Shown: positions 6,268 through 13,280 of the stretch, piece by piece
Layout: every line of letters begins with the position of its first letter
How positions within the stretch are numbered: the first letter of the stretch is position 1
NCBI GenBank assembly: GCA_021849435.1
Contig: JAJZSX010000023.1
Span: 1-13,619 of the forward strand
Direction of reading: 5' to 3'
Origin: Actinomycetes bacterium
GTDB taxonomy: Bacteria; Actinomycetota; Acidimicrobiia; Acidimicrobiales; RAAP-2
Length of the DNA: 13,619 nt
Position numbers and translations under genes: made by a program
Notes under the pieces: model-generated
Told to the model about the DNA's origin: nothing
The model's input: the letters and a program-made list of their open reading frames with translations, nothing else
Database searches by the model: none

Positions 6268-8250
6268 ATGTCCGAGCTGTCGGTGCAACTACCGGATGGA
6301 TCAACGCGCACCCTGCCGGCGGGAACCACCGGCGCTGGCCTCGCGGTCAGCATTGGACGGCGTCTGGCCAAAGACGCGCTCGCGGTCCAGGTCAACGGAC
6401 AGCTGACGGACCTCTCGACGCCGCTGCCCGATGGCGCGGCCGTAGCGGTCGTCACCCCCGACAGCGACCTCGGTCGCGAGATCCTTCGTCACTCGACCGC
6501 CCACGTCCTCGCCCAGGCGGTGCTTCGACTCTGGCCCGGGGCGCACTACGCCATCGGCCCGGCGATCGAGAACGGCTTCTACTACGACTTCGAACTGCCG
6601 GGCGACGCCCACTTCACCGACGACGACCTCGCGGTCATCGAAGCGGCGATGCGTGCCATCATCGCCGAGGACCAGCCGTTCGCCCGATCGGAGTACTCGG
6701 TCGACGAAGGGCTCGAGCTCTTCAAGGACCAGCCCTTCAAGGTCGAGATCATCCGCGGGGTGGCCTCGGGAACGGCCGAGGAACAGGACTTGGACGAAGT
6801 CGCGAGTGGCTCGGTGGTCTCGGCCTACGCCAACGCCGGCGGCTTCGTGGACCTCTGTCGAGGTCCCCACGTCCCCTCGACGGGCCGACTCGGCCACTTC
6901 ACGCTCACCCGCGTCGCCGGCGCCTACTGGCGAGGCGACGAGAACCGACCGCAACTGCAGCGGATCTACGGGACGGCCTGGGAGTCCGACGCCGCCCTCG
7001 CCGCGCACCTGCATATGCTCGCCGAAGCCGAGAAACGAGATCACCGCCGACTGGCGACCGAGCTCGACCTGCTCAGCTTTCCCTCGGAGCTCGGCGGCGG
7101 CCTCGCGGTCTGGCACCCGCGCGGTGGCATCATCCGCAAGCAGATGGAGGACTATTCGCGCGCCCGACACCTCGAGGGCGGCTACGAGTTCGTCGTGACC
7201 CCGCACCTGACCAATAAGCGCCTCTATGAGACCTCGGGGCACCTGAGCTTCTACAAGGACGGCATGTACCCGCCGATGGAGCTCGACAACGGCACGTACT
7301 ACATGAAGCCGATGAACTGCCCGATGCACTGCCTGATCTACAAGAGCCGTGCCCGCAGCTACCGCGAGCTGCCGCTGCGGCTGTTCGAGCTGGGCACGGT
7401 CTATCGCTACGAGCGCGCGGGCACCCTGCACGGGCTGATGCGCATCCGGGGCTTCACCCAGGACGACAGTCACATCTACTGCACCGAGGACCAGCTCCAA
7501 GAGGAGATCGCGTTCCTGCTCGAGTTCGTGATGAGCGTGCTGCGCGCCTTCGGATTCAGCGACTTCACGGCGAACCTCTCGACCAAGGACCCGAACAAGT
7601 ACGTCGGCACCGACGAGATCTGGGAGAAGAGCACCGACGCGCTGCGCCTGGCGCTCGAGAAGTTCGGATTGCCCTACCAGATCAAGAAGGGCGACGCCGC
7701 CTTCTACGGCCCCAAGATCGACATCGACGTGCGCGACGCCATCGGCCGGACCTGGCAGCTGAGCACGATCCAGTGCGACTTCAACCACCCCGAACGCTTC
7801 GATCTCGAGTACGTGGGTGCCGACAACCAGCGCCACCGGCCGATCATGCTGCACCGCGCACTGTTCGGCTCGATCGAGCGCTTCTTTGGCGTGTTGCTCG
7901 AGCACTACGCCGGCAACCTGCCGACGTGGCTCGCGCCCGAGCAGGTCCGGGTGCTCGGCGTGCGCGACGACCACGACGAGTACGCGCGCGCCGTCGTCAC
8001 CGAGCTGCGCGCCGCGGGCGTGCGGTCGGTGCACGAGGAGGCGAGCGAGCCACTCGGCGCTCGCATCCGGCGCGCCAAGCTCGAGAAGGTGCCCTACATC
8101 GTGGTCGTCGGTGACGATGACGTGAGGGCTCGTACCGTCGGCGTGAACGCCCGGGGGACCAACGACCCCGACCGCGCGGTCGCCCTCGATGACTTCGTCG
8201 CGGCGGTGGTCGCCGAGATCGAGGCGCACGGCGCCCCCGAAGGCGACTAA
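6268..8250 (+). CDS. thrS: Threonyl-tRNA synthetase
   Basis: A 660-residue class II synthetase, full length for the family, that charges tRNA-Thr in the cytosol. An N-terminal TGS domain covers about residues 1-62. The second domain carries the editing site that removes mischarged serine: His75 and His79 in HSTAH, and Cys197 and His201 in CRGPH. The catalytic core has class II motif 2 around RYERAGTLHGLMRIRGF and zinc ligands Cys351 (MNCP), His402 (DDSH) and His529 (LHRALFGS). The C-terminal anticodon-binding domain starts at about residue 555 (WLAPEQVRVLG). All key residues are present. thrS followed by a HIT gene, pgsA and PIM genes is the order known in mycobacteria. It ends at TAA directly before the GTG of the HIT gene. 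Confidence 0.97.
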   Translation: MSELSVQLPDGSTRTLPAGTTGAGLAVSIGRRLAKDALAVQVNGQLTDLSTPLPDGAAVAVVTPDSDLGREILRHSTAHVLAQAVLRLWPGAHYAIGPAIENGFYYDFELPGDAHFTDDDLAVIEAAMRAIIAEDQPFARSEYSVDEGLELFKDQPFKVEIIRGVASGTAEEQDLDEVASGSVVSAYANAGGFVDLCRGPHVPSTGRLGHFTLTRVAGAYWRGDENRPQLQRIYGTAWESDAALAAHLHMLAEAEKRDHRRLATELDLLSFPSELGGGLAVWHPRGGIIRKQMEDYSRARHLEGGYEFVVTPHLTNKRLYETSGHLSFYKDGMYPPMELDNGTYYMKPMNCPMHCLIYKSRARSYRELPLRLFELGTVYRYERAGTLHGLMRIRGFTQDDSHIYCTEDQLQEEIAFLLEFVMSVLRAFGFSDFTANLSTKDPNKYVGTDEIWEKSTDALRLALEKFGLPYQIKKGDAAFYGPKIDIDVRDAIGRTWQLSTIQCDFNHPERFDLEYVGADNQRHRPIMLHRALFGSIERFFGVLLEHYAGNLPTWLAPEQVRVLGVRDDHDEYARAVVTELRAAGVRSVHEEASEPLGARIRRAKLEKVPYIVVVGDDDVRARTVGVNARGTNDPDRAVALDDFVAAVVAEIEAHGAPEGD

Positions 8251-8763
8251 GTGCCACTCGAGCGCTTCTCGGCGGCGTGGCGCGAGGCCTACGTCAGCAG
8301 CGACGACGTGCTCGCCAACGCCCGTGAGGACGTGGCGTGCGTGTTCTGCGCGCTGGCGAGCGAGCCAGTGGACGAGACGACGGGGGTCCTGTGGCGAGGG
8401 CGCCACACCTTCGTGGTGCTCAACGCCTTTCCCTACGGCTCGGGCCACCTCCTCGTGCTGCCACTGCGCCACGTCGCGGGGCTGGTCGAGCTGAGCGACG
8501 AGGAGTACCTCGACTTCAGCCTGGCGATTCGGCGCACGGCACGCGCACTCGAGCGCGCCTACGGCGCCGAGGGGATGAACGTCGGGATGAACCTGGGGAC
8601 CGCGGCCGGGGCCGGGATTCCCAAGCACCTCCACGCGCACGCGCTGCCGCGATGGAACGGCGACACGAACTTCATGACCACCATCGGCGAGGTGCGGGTA
8701 CTGCCCGAATCACTCCCCTCCACCTGGAATAAGGTGCGTCCACACATGGAAACCGAGGCGTGA
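8251..8763 (+). CDS. HIT-family protein, Ap4A phosphorylase-like
   Basis: A 170-residue histidine-triad nucleotide hydrolase/transferase. The triad is KHLHAHALPRW, with His126, His128 and His130. Upstream are FVVLNAFPYGSGHLLVLP and NVGMNLGTAAGAG, and downstream GDTNFM, as in Rv2613c of M. tuberculosis, which splits diadenosine tetraphosphate phosphorolytically and lies in the same position beside thrS. Unlike Rv2613c it has an N-terminal Cys30-x-x-Cys33 (CVFC), as seen in many HIT proteins, where it can help form a structural metal site. The GTG start follows the thrS stop with no gap, so translation is probably coupled; threonyl-tRNA synthetase and other synthetases make Ap4A as a side product, which makes this pairing sensible. 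Substrate is inferred. Confidence 0.85.
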   Translation: MPLERFSAAWREAYVSSDDVLANAREDVACVFCALASEPVDETTGVLWRGRHTFVVLNAFPYGSGHLLVLPLRHVAGLVELSDEEYLDFSLAIRRTARALERAYGAEGMNVGMNLGTAAGAGIPKHLHAHALPRWNGDTNFMTTIGEVRVLPESLPSTWNKVRPHMETEA

Positions 8764-8776
8764 GCACCGCCACCGA

Positions 8777-8782
8777 TAGAAT
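8777..8782 (+). promoter_or_regulatory. Candidate -10 element (TAGAAT) for the pgsA-patA-pimA operon
   Basis: TAGAAT is the closest match to the TATAAT consensus among the -10 candidates here. Seven bases separate it from the ATG at 8790, so RNA should begin on that A, 16 bases before the pgsA start. This puts the mini-ORF 8790-8813 and the hairpin 8791-8805 at the extreme 5' end of the message. No -35 match is visible. Confidence 0.55.
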
Positions 8783-8789
8783 TGCTTCG

Positions 8790-8813
8790 ATGATCCGGGG
8801 GATCAATGTTTGA
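8790..8813 (+). other. Possible leaderless mini-ORF (MIRGINV) overlapping the pgsA start
   Basis: Seven codons from ATG 8790 to TGA 8811-8813, in a different frame from pgsA and overlapping its first 8 bases. The predicted transcription start falls on its first base. Translation would open the hairpin 8791-8805 and end just past the pgsA ATG (8806), allowing re-initiation there. It is too short to be supported by composition; the case rests on position and on the similar arrangement at 1783-1797. Confidence 0.35.
8791..8805 (+). promoter_or_regulatory. Perfect 6-bp hairpin abutting the pgsA start codon
   Basis: TGATCC-GGG-GGATCA is a perfect inverted repeat with a three-base centre. It lies immediately after the predicted transcription start and directly before ATG 8806. 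The run GGGGGA (8797-8802) is the only Shine-Dalgarno-like element for pgsA and is locked in the loop and right arm. It could limit pgsA initiation unless unwound by mini-ORF translation. On DNA it could instead be a binding site for a dimeric regulator just downstream of the start point. Confidence 0.5.
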
Positions 8814-9471
8814 TGGCAACTTCCGTAAGTCGGTCGACTCCACCACGGCTCCCGTGGGCCAGTGGCTCGTCCGCCGGGGCGTCTCGGCCGACGTTCTCAC
8901 GGGCTCGGGTCTCGTCTTCGCCGCGCTGACCGCATGGTCGATCGGCGTCGGCTACCACTACCTCGCGATCGTGCTGCTGACCCTGACGGGCTTTCACGAC
9001 ATGCTCGACGGCGCCGTCGCCAAGGCCTCGCACCGAGCGAGCCAGCGGGGGAGTTTCTTCGACTCGGTCATCGACCGCGTGTCTGACGCTCTGCTGATGG
9101 GTGGCGTCGCGTACTACCTGACCGCGCGCCACCACGGCCAGCTCGTCTTGCTGCCCTTCGCGATCATGACGACGACGTTCATGATCTCTTACCAGCGCTC
9201 CAAGGCCGAGAGCCTGGGGCTGTCGGCCAAGGGCGGGCTCATGGAGCGTGCCGAACGCATGATCCTGCTCGGCGTGTCGCTGCTCGCGACCCAGATCTTC
9301 GTCCCGATCCTGTGGCTGATGCTGGCGCTGACCGCGATGACCGCCGGCGGCCGGTTCCTGCGGGTCTGGCGGGTCGCCGCGCGGCCCGAGCCGATGCACC
9401 GTCCCGTCACCCGCCCGCACCGCAACGCCGGTCGGACGAGGCGGGCGTTGACTCGCGCGTCGCGCCATTGA
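8806..9471 (+). CDS. pgsA: CDP-alcohol phosphatidyltransferase, phosphatidylinositol-phosphate synthase-like
   Basis: A 221-residue inner-membrane enzyme that transfers a phosphatidyl group from CDP-diacylglycerol to an alcohol, by context inositol phosphate. The catalytic motif runs from residue 65 to 90: Asp65-x2-Asp68-Gly69-x2-Ala72-Lys73-x8-Gly82-x3-Asp86-x3-Asp90. All metal-binding Asp are present; the usual Arg after Ala is Lys73. The segments DMLDGAVAK and GGLMERAERMILL match mycobacterial PgsA1 (Rv2612c), the phosphatidylinositol(-phosphate) synthase. About six hydrophobic segments and a very basic C-terminal tail (residues 193-221) are seen. ATG 8806 is the first possible start, since the frame has a stop at 8791-8793. 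Position directly upstream of patA- and pimA-like genes supports inositol over glycerol phosphate. Confidence 0.87.
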   Translation: MFDGNFRKSVDSTTAPVGQWLVRRGVSADVLTGSGLVFAALTAWSIGVGYHYLAIVLLTLTGFHDMLDGAVAKASHRASQRGSFFDSVIDRVSDALLMGGVAYYLTARHHGQLVLLPFAIMTTTFMISYQRSKAESLGLSAKGGLMERAERMILLGVSLLATQIFVPILWLMLALTAMTAGGRFLRVWRVAARPEPMHRPVTRPHRNAGRTRRALTRASRH

Positions 9472-9473
9472 CC

Positions 9474-10352
9474 GTGGCCGGGCGAACGCGCGTCGCGGTC
9501 TTTCGCGCCCTGGGCGCCCTGATCGAACGGGTACCGGAGTCGGTCGCGGTTTCTGGGGGTCGGCGGATCGCGCGGGCCCTTCGCGTGCCCGGGGCTCGTT
9601 CCAACCTGGCGATCAACCTCGCCCACGCCCTGGGTGAGGGCCCAGAGGTGGACGGACCGCTCGTCGAGCGATTCGTCGATCGCGCCCTGGCGAGCTACGG
9701 GCAGTACTGGGCCGAGAGCGCGAAGCTGCCGGCGCTGTCGGCGACGACCATCTCGGAGCGATTCCAGATCGCCGAAGGCCGCGGCCACCTCGACGCGGCC
9801 CACGCCGCCGGCAAGGGCGTCGTCATCGCGCTGCCCCACGTCGGGAGCTGGGAGTGGGGCGGGGCGTTCCTCGCCCAGATTGGGATGCCGATGACCGCCG
9901 TCGCCGAAGCGCTCGAACCGCCCGCGCTCTTTCAGTGGTTCAAGACCAAGCGCGAGAGTATCGGCATCACCATCGAGCCCCTCGACGCGCACGCGGGCAC
10001 CGTGCTGCTTGACACGTTGCGTCGCGGCGGCGTGGTGGGACTCCTCTGTGATCGCGACCTCGTCGGCAACGGGATCCCCGTCGAGTTCTTCGGCGAGCGG
10101 GTGACGCTCCCGGCCGGTCCCGCGACGCTGGCGTTGCGCACCGGCGCGACCCTCGTCGCCGCCGCGTGCTACGCGGGCCCGGGGCGCGACCACCACGCGG
10201 TCGTCACCGAGCCGATCCCCGCCGAACGACTGGGCCGCCTACGCGACGACGTCGCACGCGTCACCCAGGCGATCGCCGTCGAGCTCGAGGGCTTGATCCG
10301 ACGCGCCCCGGAGCAGTGGCACGTGCTCCAGCCACGATTCGACCAGCCGTGA
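9474..10352 (+). CDS. patA: PatA-like acyltransferase (LpxL/HtrB family)
   Basis: A membrane-associated acyltransferase of about 292 residues, related to lipid A acyltransferases. Numbered from GTG 9474, the catalytic pair His122-x4-Glu127 lies in LPHVGSWEWG (mycobacterial PatA has HMGNWD), and FFGERVTLPAGPA contains Glu208, matching the second catalytic Glu of PatA. CDRDL precedes it, as in the family. PatA adds a fatty acid to the mannose of phosphatidylinositol mannosides on the cytoplasmic face of the membrane. The start is uncertain: TTG 9468 would overlap the pgsA stop as TTGA, and GTG 9474 lies two bases beyond it; neither has a Shine-Dalgarno. The gene overlaps pimA as GTGA at the 3' end, so the three lipid genes are very likely one transcript with coupled translation. 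Confidence 0.85.
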   Translation: MAGRTRVAVFRALGALIERVPESVAVSGGRRIARALRVPGARSNLAINLAHALGEGPEVDGPLVERFVDRALASYGQYWAESAKLPALSATTISERFQIAEGRGHLDAAHAAGKGVVIALPHVGSWEWGGAFLAQIGMPMTAVAEALEPPALFQWFKTKRESIGITIEPLDAHAGTVLLDTLRRGGVVGLLCDRDLVGNGIPVEFFGERVTLPAGPATLALRTGATLVAAACYAGPGRDHHAVVTEPIPAERLGRLRDDVARVTQAIAVELEGLIRRAPEQWHVLQPRFDQP

Positions 10353-11452
10353 CGCGCCCGTCGGTGGTGCTCGTCTGTCCCTACGCGCTGAGCGTCTTTG
10401 GCGGGGTGCAGGAGCAGGCGCTGGCGATGAGTCGCGAACTGACGCGCCGGGACTACGTCGTCGACCTGATCGTGCCCGATTCTGCTGATCGGCGCGATTA
10501 CGACACGCCCGCGCAGCTGCACCGCTTCGGTCGTCTGCTCTCGATTCCCGCCAACGGGTCTCGCGCACCGCTGACCCTCTCGCCCGCGGCGGCTCACCGG
10601 GCGGCCGCTCTGATCGCGCGCCGCGCGCCTGGTGTCGTGCACTACCACGAGCCGTTCGCGCCGGTCCTGGGCTGGTCGGCGCTGCGCGCACACCGCGCGG
10701 CGTCGGTCGCAACCTTTCACCGCAGCGGCGAGGGTCCAGCGACGCGGCTCACCGGCCCCCTGCTACGCGCGCTCGCGCGGCGCGTCGACGTGAGTGTCGC
10801 CGTGAGCGCCGCGGCCGCGGCCACCATGGGACGAGCCGCGGGTCTCGAGCCCGACGTCCTGTTCAACGGGTTCGAGATGGAACGGTTCGTGGCCCACCCG
10901 CGCGAGGTGCCCGACGTCGTCACGATCCTCGTCGTCGGCCGGCTCGAGGAGCGAAAGGGCGTGACCTTCGCCATCGAGGCGCTTCGACGCCACAACGTAG
11001 GCGCCGCGTCACCCTGGCGACTCGTGATCGCCGGTGACGGACCCGAGCGAGCGCGCCTCGAGGCACAGGCGGCGGGGCTCGACGTGACCTTCGTCGGTGC
11101 GCCGAGCGACGATGAGAAGCGGCAGTGGCTGCGTCGCGCCTCGGTCGTGGTTGCCCCCGCGCTGCGCGGCGAGAGCTTCGGGCTCGTGCTGCTCGAGGCG
11201 ATGGCGAGCGAGGTCCCGCTGGTGGCGAGTGACATCGATGGCTATCGTGACGCCGCCGGCGGACACGCGACACTGGTCGCGCCGGGCGACGCCGCGGCGA
11301 TCGGGGCCGGTATCGCGCGGGCCCTCGGTCGCGACGCGGCTGCGATAGAGGCCGCCCGCAACCACGCCGCGTCGTGGTCGATGCAGCGTCTGGTGGACCG
11401 CTACGAGGAGCGCTACGACGAGGCTCGCCGTCGCTTCGGGGTCGCACGGTAG
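10349..11452 (+). CDS. pimA: GT4 glycosyltransferase, PimA-like phosphatidylinositol mannosyltransferase
   Basis: A 367-residue GT-B fold glycosyltransferase of family 4. PimA puts the first mannose from GDP-mannose on phosphatidylinositol at the inner face of the membrane. The N-terminal acceptor domain begins CPYALSVFGGVQEQAL, and VVHYHEP is followed by VATFHRS with His124 (PimA His118). The donor domain has GRLEERKG with Arg198 and Lys203 (PimA Arg196/Lys202) and GESFGLVLLEAMA with Glu275 (PimA Glu274) contacting the nucleotide sugar. The GTG start overlaps the upstream stop as GTGA and the Rossmann strand begins at once, so it is secure. GT4 sequences are diverse; the exact sugar is inferred from the pgsA-patA neighbours. 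The TAG stop forms the first three bases of the next -10 element. Confidence 0.85.
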   Translation: MTRPSVVLVCPYALSVFGGVQEQALAMSRELTRRDYVVDLIVPDSADRRDYDTPAQLHRFGRLLSIPANGSRAPLTLSPAAAHRAAALIARRAPGVVHYHEPFAPVLGWSALRAHRAASVATFHRSGEGPATRLTGPLLRALARRVDVSVAVSAAAAATMGRAAGLEPDVLFNGFEMERFVAHPREVPDVVTILVVGRLEERKGVTFAIEALRRHNVGAASPWRLVIAGDGPERARLEAQAAGLDVTFVGAPSDDEKRQWLRRASVVVAPALRGESFGLVLLEAMASEVPLVASDIDGYRDAAGGHATLVAPGDAAAIGAGIARALGRDAAAIEAARNHAASWSMQRLVDRYEERYDEARRRFGVAR

Positions 11453-11455
11453 CCT
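11450..11455 (+). promoter_or_regulatory. Candidate -10 element (TAGCCT) for the M48-like gene
   Basis: TAGCCT begins with the pimA stop codon TAG and is followed by six bases and then ATG 11462, predicting a leaderless transcript. There is no Shine-Dalgarno between them. The gene can also be read through from the pimA operon. Confidence 0.45.
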
Positions 11456-11461
11456 GGGAAC

Positions 11462-12361
11462 ATGGCCACGAAGCAAAAGTCGCGCAACCGGCGTCCCTCG
11501 ACGCGTGATCGCGGACCACGCTACGTAGAGCCCGTCCTCGACCCGACCTGGCAGAGTCCCTACCTTCCCTCGGCCGAGGAGCGCGAGGCTAACGGCGCCG
11601 CCGTGCGCCGTTTCGCCTGGCGCCGGCGGATCCCCGTGACCATCGCCGTCGCGGTCCTCGTGGTGGCGCTGCTCGTGGGCGCGATCGTCTCGGTGTGGCT
11701 CGCGGTCCTGGGCGTCGTGATCGGCGCGGCCTACGGCTGGGAGCTGTACCGGTCGTTCGGGCGCCTCGAGCGGATCGGCACCGGCGCGGGCGACAGCGTC
11801 GCGGCGCTGGTGCGCGAAGGCGGCACCACCCACGATCGCCAGCGCCTCGCGACGGTCGTGGACCGGCTGAGCGCGACCTTCGGCGTCGATGGGGTCGTGG
11901 CCGAGATCATCGACGACCAGGGCTACAACGCCACGCTGATGCGACGCCACGGCGGACTAGCGCTTTTCGTGACGAGCTCGCTACTGGCCGACTTCGAACT
12001 GATCGAGCTCGAGGGCGTCGTCGCGCACTGTCTGGCGCGTCAGCGCCTCGGCCTGGTCGAGCGCCAGTGCATCGCGGCTTCGTCGTCGATGGACGTCACG
12101 GCCCGACGCGCGCTGGCCGGCGTTGGGCAGTGCTACCGAGCCGACGAGGTGGCCGCCGCGGCCATTCGTTACCCACTGGGCCTGGCGAGCGCGCTGCGCC
12201 GCTGCGCTGACCAGGGACCGCAGGCGGGTTCGTACTTCGTCTCGCCGGCCTTTGCGCTGACTCGCTGGTCGTGGTTCGATCCCTTCGCCGATGCCACGGC
12301 GTCTGACCTCGGTGATCTCGACGACCCGCTGCTGCGCGCCCTCGCCCTCGAAGAGTGGTGA
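11462..12361 (+). CDS. Membrane protein with degenerate M48 (HtpX-like) peptidase domain
   Basis: A 299-residue protein. A very basic N terminus (residues 1-56) is followed by a helical hairpin in the membrane (about 59-76 and 79-93). Residues 120-215 follow the M48 metallopeptidase pattern: RLATVVDRLSATFGV, EIIDDQGYNA, LALFVTSSLLADFELIELEGVVAH. At the zinc site HExxH is replaced by His189-Cys-Leu-Ala-Arg193, and the third ligand motif ExxAD is Cys224-Tyr-Arg-Ala-Asp228. The family's YPxGLxxAL reappears as RYPLGLASAL (about 236-245), and the C terminus (WFDPF ... DPLLRALALEEW) resembles the end of M48 domains. So the fold seems kept while the catalytic Glu and two of three ligands are lost; it should not be an active protease. 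Function is unknown; a binding or regulatory role is a guess. It lies between pimA and pdxS with its own -10. Confidence 0.7.
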   Translation: MATKQKSRNRRPSTRDRGPRYVEPVLDPTWQSPYLPSAEEREANGAAVRRFAWRRRIPVTIAVAVLVVALLVGAIVSVWLAVLGVVIGAAYGWELYRSFGRLERIGTGAGDSVAALVREGGTTHDRQRLATVVDRLSATFGVDGVVAEIIDDQGYNATLMRRHGGLALFVTSSLLADFELIELEGVVAHCLARQRLGLVERQCIAASSSMDVTARRALAGVGQCYRADEVAAAAIRYPLGLASALRRCADQGPQAGSYFVSPAFALTRWSWFDPFADATASDLGDLDDPLLRALALEEW

Positions 12362-12371
12362 GCACGCCCGG

Positions 12372-12377
12372 TAGGCT
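12372..12377 (+). promoter_or_regulatory. Candidate -10 element (TAGGCT) for pdxS-pdxT
   Basis: TAGGCT lies in the 22-base gap before pdxS, six bases (gggggc) from ATG 12384, so a leaderless transcript is predicted. The G-run directly touches the start codon and is too close to act as a normal ribosome binding site. No -35 match is visible. Confidence 0.5.
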
Positions 12378-12383
12378 GGGGGC

Positions 12384-13280
12384 ATGACTCTTTCATCTGA
12401 CAGTTCAGTCGTCGGTTCGGCTCGCGTGAAGCGGGGATTGGCGGACATGCTGCGTGGCGGGGTGATCATGGACGTGGTCAACCCCGAACAGGCCAAGGTC
12501 GCCGAGGACGCTGGTGCGGTGGCGGTCATGGCCCTCGAGCGTGTGCCCTCGGACATTCGACGTGACGGCGGCGTGGCGCGGATGAGCGACCCGCAGATGA
12601 TCCAGGAGATCCAGGCGACGGTGACCATCCCGGTGATGGCCAAGGCCCGCATCGGCCACTTCGCCGAGGCCCAGATACTCCAGGCGCTCGACGTGGACTA
12701 CATCGACGAGTCCGAAGTCCTCACGCCGGCCGACGAAGACAACCACATCGACAAGTGGGGATTCACCGTTCCCTTCGTGTGCGGGGCGACCAACCTCGGC
12801 GAGGCGCTGCGGCGCATCGGCGAGGGCGCCTGCCTCATTCGCTCCAAGGGCGAGGCGGGTACCGGCAACGTCGTCGAAGCGGTACGCCACCTGCGCACCA
12901 TCAACGCTCAGATGCGCCGATTGACCTCGGCCGACGAGGCGGAGATCTACCGGCTCGCCAAGGACCTCCAGGCACCGCTGCCGCTCGTGCTCGAAGTCGC
13001 GGCGACGGGATCGCTCCCGGTGCCGATGTTCTGTGCCGGGGGCATCTCGACCCCCGCGGACGCATCGCTCGTCATGCAGCTCGGCGCCCAGGCCGTCTTC
13101 GTGGGCTCGGGCATCTTTAAGAGCGAGGATCCGGACCGGATGGCGCGCGCCATCGTCGAGGCGACGACCCACTACCAGGACCCGTCGGTCGTGGCCAAGG
13201 TCTCCACTGGCCTCGGCGCGGCGATGCGCGGCGCCGAGCTCGCGTCGCTCGAGCAGCGCCTGGCCGAACGCGGGTGGTAG
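12384..13280 (+). CDS. pdxS: Pyridoxal 5'-phosphate synthase subunit PdxS
   Basis: A 298-residue (beta/alpha)8 barrel enzyme, full length, that builds pyridoxal 5'-phosphate from ribose 5-phosphate, glyceraldehyde 3-phosphate and ammonia supplied by PdxT. Key residues are in place: Asp30 (GGVIMDVVN), Lys87 ([10 protein letters not shown]) forming the Schiff base with the pentose, and Lys155 ([10 protein letters not shown]), the second catalytic lysine. Other conserved blocks are [21 protein letters not shown], cut here after residue 70, and [12 protein letters not shown]. In solution the family forms 12-mers coated with PdxT. The start has a -10 six bases upstream. Its end overlaps the pdxT start by 7 bases, giving coupled synthesis of the two subunits. 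Confidence 0.97.
   Translation: MTLSSDSSVVGSARVKRGLADMLRGGVIMDVVNPEQAKVAEDAGAVAVMALERVPSDIRRDGGVARMSDPQMIQEIQATVTIPVMAKARIGHFAEAQILQALDVDYIDESEVLTPADEDNHIDKWGFTVPFVCGATNLGEALRRIGEGACLIRSKGEAGTGNVVEAVRHLRTINAQMRRLTSADEAEIYRLAKDLQAPLPLVLEVAATGSLPVPMFCAGGISTPADASLVMQLGAQAVFVGSGIFKSEDPDRMARAIVEATTHYQDPSVVAKVSTGLGAAMRGAELASLEQRLAERGW

Noticed and set aside
6301..8640. Long open frame of 779 codons on the minus strand
   Set aside because: It lies antisense to thrS and the HIT gene, is His/Arg/Val/Glu-rich without any domain, and is explained by the codon bias of GC-rich genes.
12361..12384. GCCC...GGGC hairpin as terminator before pdxS
   Set aside because: The stem is only four bases and no T-run follows; the -10 element explains the gap better.
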